From Rhodoferax sp. (GTDB lineage Bacteria > Pseudomonadota > Gammaproteobacteria > Burkholderiales > Burkholderiaceae_C): DNA of 6,334 bases. The stretch is from NCBI GenBank assembly GCA_030683195.1, contig JAUXQA010000408.1:1-6334 (forward strand). Reading direction: 5' to 3'. The notes below the pieces were generated by a model, which was not told the DNA's origin, ran no database searches, and was given only the letters and a program-made list of their open reading frames with translations. Each line of letters begins with the position of its first letter. The first letter of the stretch is position 1. This document shows, piece after piece, positions 4,534 through 6,334 of the stretch. The position numbers and the translations under genes were made by a program.

Positions 4534-6334
4534 TCAACGGGTCGATTTGGTTCGTTGGGCCTTCAGGACGGATGGGGTTCGTCGCAAATTCCGCAGCGCG
4601 ATCTCAAGCTGGTTGAGGTCGCGTACCGATATGGCAAACCGGAGTTCGGTAGCATCCCGGGCTGATTCGTCGTCCATATCGATGTGCGTAATGTCTGTCT
4701 CAGCTGCAGCCAGCGCCGCCGCTACCCGGGCCAAGACCCCTTTGCCGTTCGTGACAGTGACTGTGATGTCGGTTTCAAAGGTGCGAACAGGCTCGTCAGA
4801 CCATTCGACGCCAATAAACCGTTCAGTGTCTTTGTGGTTGAGTTTGAGTGCCACCGCACAATCATCGGCATGGACGATCAGTCCTTCGCCACGGCCTAGA
4901 TAGCCAACAATGCCGTCTCCTGGAACAGGTTTGCAGCACGGTGCAAATTTGACAGAGGCGTTCTCACTGCCATCCAGGACAATGCCGCCTTGGGATATCA
5001 GGTCATTCGCGGTGTAGCGCTCCCGGGTGAGTAGCAAAGCGTCAGGTTTTTCGCCGCTGTCTGTGAGAAGGGTGAGCAAGCGTTTTGCGACGATACCTGC
5101 GATTCGCTTGCCCAGACCGATGTCTGTGAAAAGTTCGGAGCGGCTCTTGTTGCCGCTGAATCTCAGCAACTTTTCCCAGATGGGTTGGTTTCCGTCGGTG
5201 CTGTCCGGGAGTTTTTCAATGCCTTCGGCTCGAATGGCCTGCTCCAGCATTTTTTCACCCAGATTTTCTGAGTCGACTTGCGCCAGTGTTTTGAGGTGTT
5301 GGCGAATTTTTGATCGCGCACGGGCTGTTCTTACAAACCCCAGCCAGGCCGGGTTGGGCGTTGACAATGGAGCAGTGTCGATCTCAACAACATCGCCATT
5401 TTTCAGTTCAGTGCGCAGTGGAACCTGCTCACCATTGATCCTCGCGGCCAAGGTTCTGTCGCCCACATTGCTATGGATGGCATAAGCAAAATCCACCACT
5501 GTGGCGCCTCTGGGCAATGCCATGACCTGGCTTTTGGGCGTCAGCACATAAACTGCGTCAGGAAATAAATCTACTTTGACATGATCCCAGAACTCTGCGG
5601 CATCCCGGGTTTCATCTTGAATATCCAGCAAAGACTGGAGCCATTTGGATCCCAACCGCTCGCCGCTACCCGCTTCATGTGTGCTGTTGGCTTTGTAGAG
5701 CCAATGGGCGGCGACCCCCGATTCAGCCACCACGTTCATGGCTTCGGTTCGTACCTGAAACTCCACGTTGACGCCAGAAGGCCCCACCAATGTGGTGTGC
5801 AGGGACTGATATCCATTGACTTTGCCGATGGCAATATGGTCCTTGAACTTGCCGGGAAGTGGTTTGTAAAGTTGGTGCAGCGTACCCAATGCGGTGTAGC
5901 AATCGATCACGCTGGGCACCAAAACCCTGAAGCCATAAATGTCTGTGACTTGCGCGAAGCTCAGATGTTTCTCGTCCATTTTTTTGTAAATGGAGAAGAG
6001 GGTCTTTTCCCGTCCCGCGATTCTTACCTTCATGCCGCTGGTGGCGAACGCTGCCTCGACTTCCCTGTGTACTTTCTGGATCAAATCTCTGCGGCGACTG
6101 CGCGCCTTGGCCACTGCTTTGGTCAAAATTCGGTAGCGCCACGGCTGCAAGTGGCAGAAGGCCAGGTCCTGCAGCTCCCGGTAGGTTTGATTCAGCCCCA
6201 ATCGGTGGGCGATCGGAGCATAAATATCGAGCGTTTCTGATGCAATGCGTGCCCATTTTGCGCGCGGGGCATCGGAGAGAGTGCGCATATTATGAGTTCG
6301 ATCCGCCAGCTTGATCAGAATAACCCGAACATCC
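4534..6334 (-). CDS. spoT: Bifunctional (p)ppGpp synthetase/hydrolase SpoT (5' end outside window)
   Basis: Makes and degrades the stringent-response alarmone (p)ppGpp. The frame is open to the right edge, so only the last 599 residues (of ~700-750) are seen; the ATG at 6288 is internal. Numbering from the edge: the end of the HD hydrolase domain (KLADRTHNMRTL, 8-19) has its metal-site Asp11 intact, which favours SpoT over RelA, whose hydrolase site is degenerate. The synthetase domain follows, with GREKTLFSIYKKM (~107-119), catalytic Asp131 in TDIYGFRVLV, GYQSLHTT (~174-181) and Glu191 in VEFQVRT. Next come TGS (~254-320), a helical region, a zinc-finger/CC domain (PCCKPVPGD, Cys466-467; HADDC, His488 and Cys492) and a C-terminal ACT domain (~520-595). 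No truncation or frameshift is visible. In relatives it usually follows rpoZ and gmk, which would lie to the right. It converges on greB with no obvious terminator. Confidence 0.95.
   Translation of the reverse strand, partial: DVRVILIKLADRTHNMRTLSDAPRAKWARIASETLDIYAPIAHRLGLNQTYRELQDLAFCHLQPWRYRILTKAVAKARSRRRDLIQKVHREVEAAFATSGMKVRIAGREKTLFSIYKKMDEKHLSFAQVTDIYGFRVLVPSVIDCYTALGTLHQLYKPLPGKFKDHIAIGKVNGYQSLHTTLVGPSGVNVEFQVRTEAMNVVAESGVAAHWLYKANSTHEAGSGERLGSKWLQSLLDIQDETRDAAEFWDHVKVDLFPDAVYVLTPKSQVMALPRGATVVDFAYAIHSNVGDRTLAARINGEQVPLRTELKNGDVVEIDTAPLSTPNPAWLGFVRTARARSKIRQHLKTLAQVDSENLGEKMLEQAIRAEGIEKLPDSTDGNQPIWEKLLRFSGNKSRSELFTDIGLGKRIAGIVAKRLLTLLTDSGEKPDALLLTRERYTANDLISQGGIVLDGSENASVKFAPCCKPVPGDGIVGYLGRGEGLIVHADDCAVALKLNHKDTERFIGVEWSDEPVRTFETDITVTVTNGKGVLARVAAALAAAETDITHIDMDDESARDATELRFAISVRDLNQLEIALRNLRRTPSVLKAQRTKSTR

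Noticed and set aside
4533..4559. Weak hairpin (CAACG/CGTTG with G-U pairs) after greB, considered as a terminator
   Set aside because: It has a nine-base loop, several wobble pairs and no T-tract on either strand, and it lies inside the spoT coding region.
5581..6240. 219-codon open frame on the + strand
   Set aside because: It lies fully antisense to well-conserved SpoT domains and its translation has no recognisable domain; it is a shadow frame.
5723..6256. 177-codon - strand frame inside spoT
   Set aside because: It is in a different frame of the same strand as spoT, whose own frame carries all conserved motifs.

Overview
The window looks like a stretch of chromosome from a betaproteobacterium, most likely Burkholderiales (Comamonadaceae-like: Rhodoferax, Polaromonas or Limnohabitans relatives). 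This rests on the overall style of the FolE, GreB and SpoT proteins, on the tail-to-tail greB/spoT arrangement, and on an N-terminally acidic GreB that I associate with this order. It is an inference from recalled family resemblance, not from a search. Coding density is very high, and I saw no tRNA, rRNA, insertion sequence, CRISPR array or prophage gene.

Layout, left to right. (1) A rightward group: the 3' part of a GTP cyclohydrolase I gene (folE, cut by the left edge), a short stand-alone BLUF blue-light photoreceptor 2 bp downstream, and a DUF429 predicted RNase H-like protein 51 bp further on. (2) A leftward pair: a sensorless GGDEF diguanylate cyclase with an intact product-inhibition site, followed 16 bp later by a MinD-type ATPase of the FlhG/FleN class. 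This ATPase gene converges on the DUF429 gene, and both stop codons lie in one palindromic CTAG. (3) A 130-bp divergent intergenic region, the only real non-coding stretch, with a 9-bp inverted repeat and a 12-bp GC palindrome. (4) A rightward pair: a secreted staphylococcal-nuclease-like protein overlapping greB by 11 bp. (5) The leftward spoT gene for the bifunctional (p)ppGpp synthetase/hydrolase. It converges on greB with a 5-bp gap and is cut by the right edge inside its HD hydrolase domain.

How the genes may work together. Three of the enzymes act on guanine nucleotides: FolE (GTP to dihydroneopterin triphosphate), the GGDEF protein (2 GTP to c-di-GMP) and SpoT ((p)ppGpp metabolism). 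GreB acts on the same RNA polymerase that (p)ppGpp targets. The most unusual association is folE-BLUF-DUF429, a possible light-responsive pterin cassette. A stand-alone GGDEF and an FlhG-like ATPase lie next to it, so blue light, c-di-GMP and polar or flagellar placement could be linked here. Each enzyme family is well known; what may be undescribed is the combination. No function for the combination can be shown from sequence alone.
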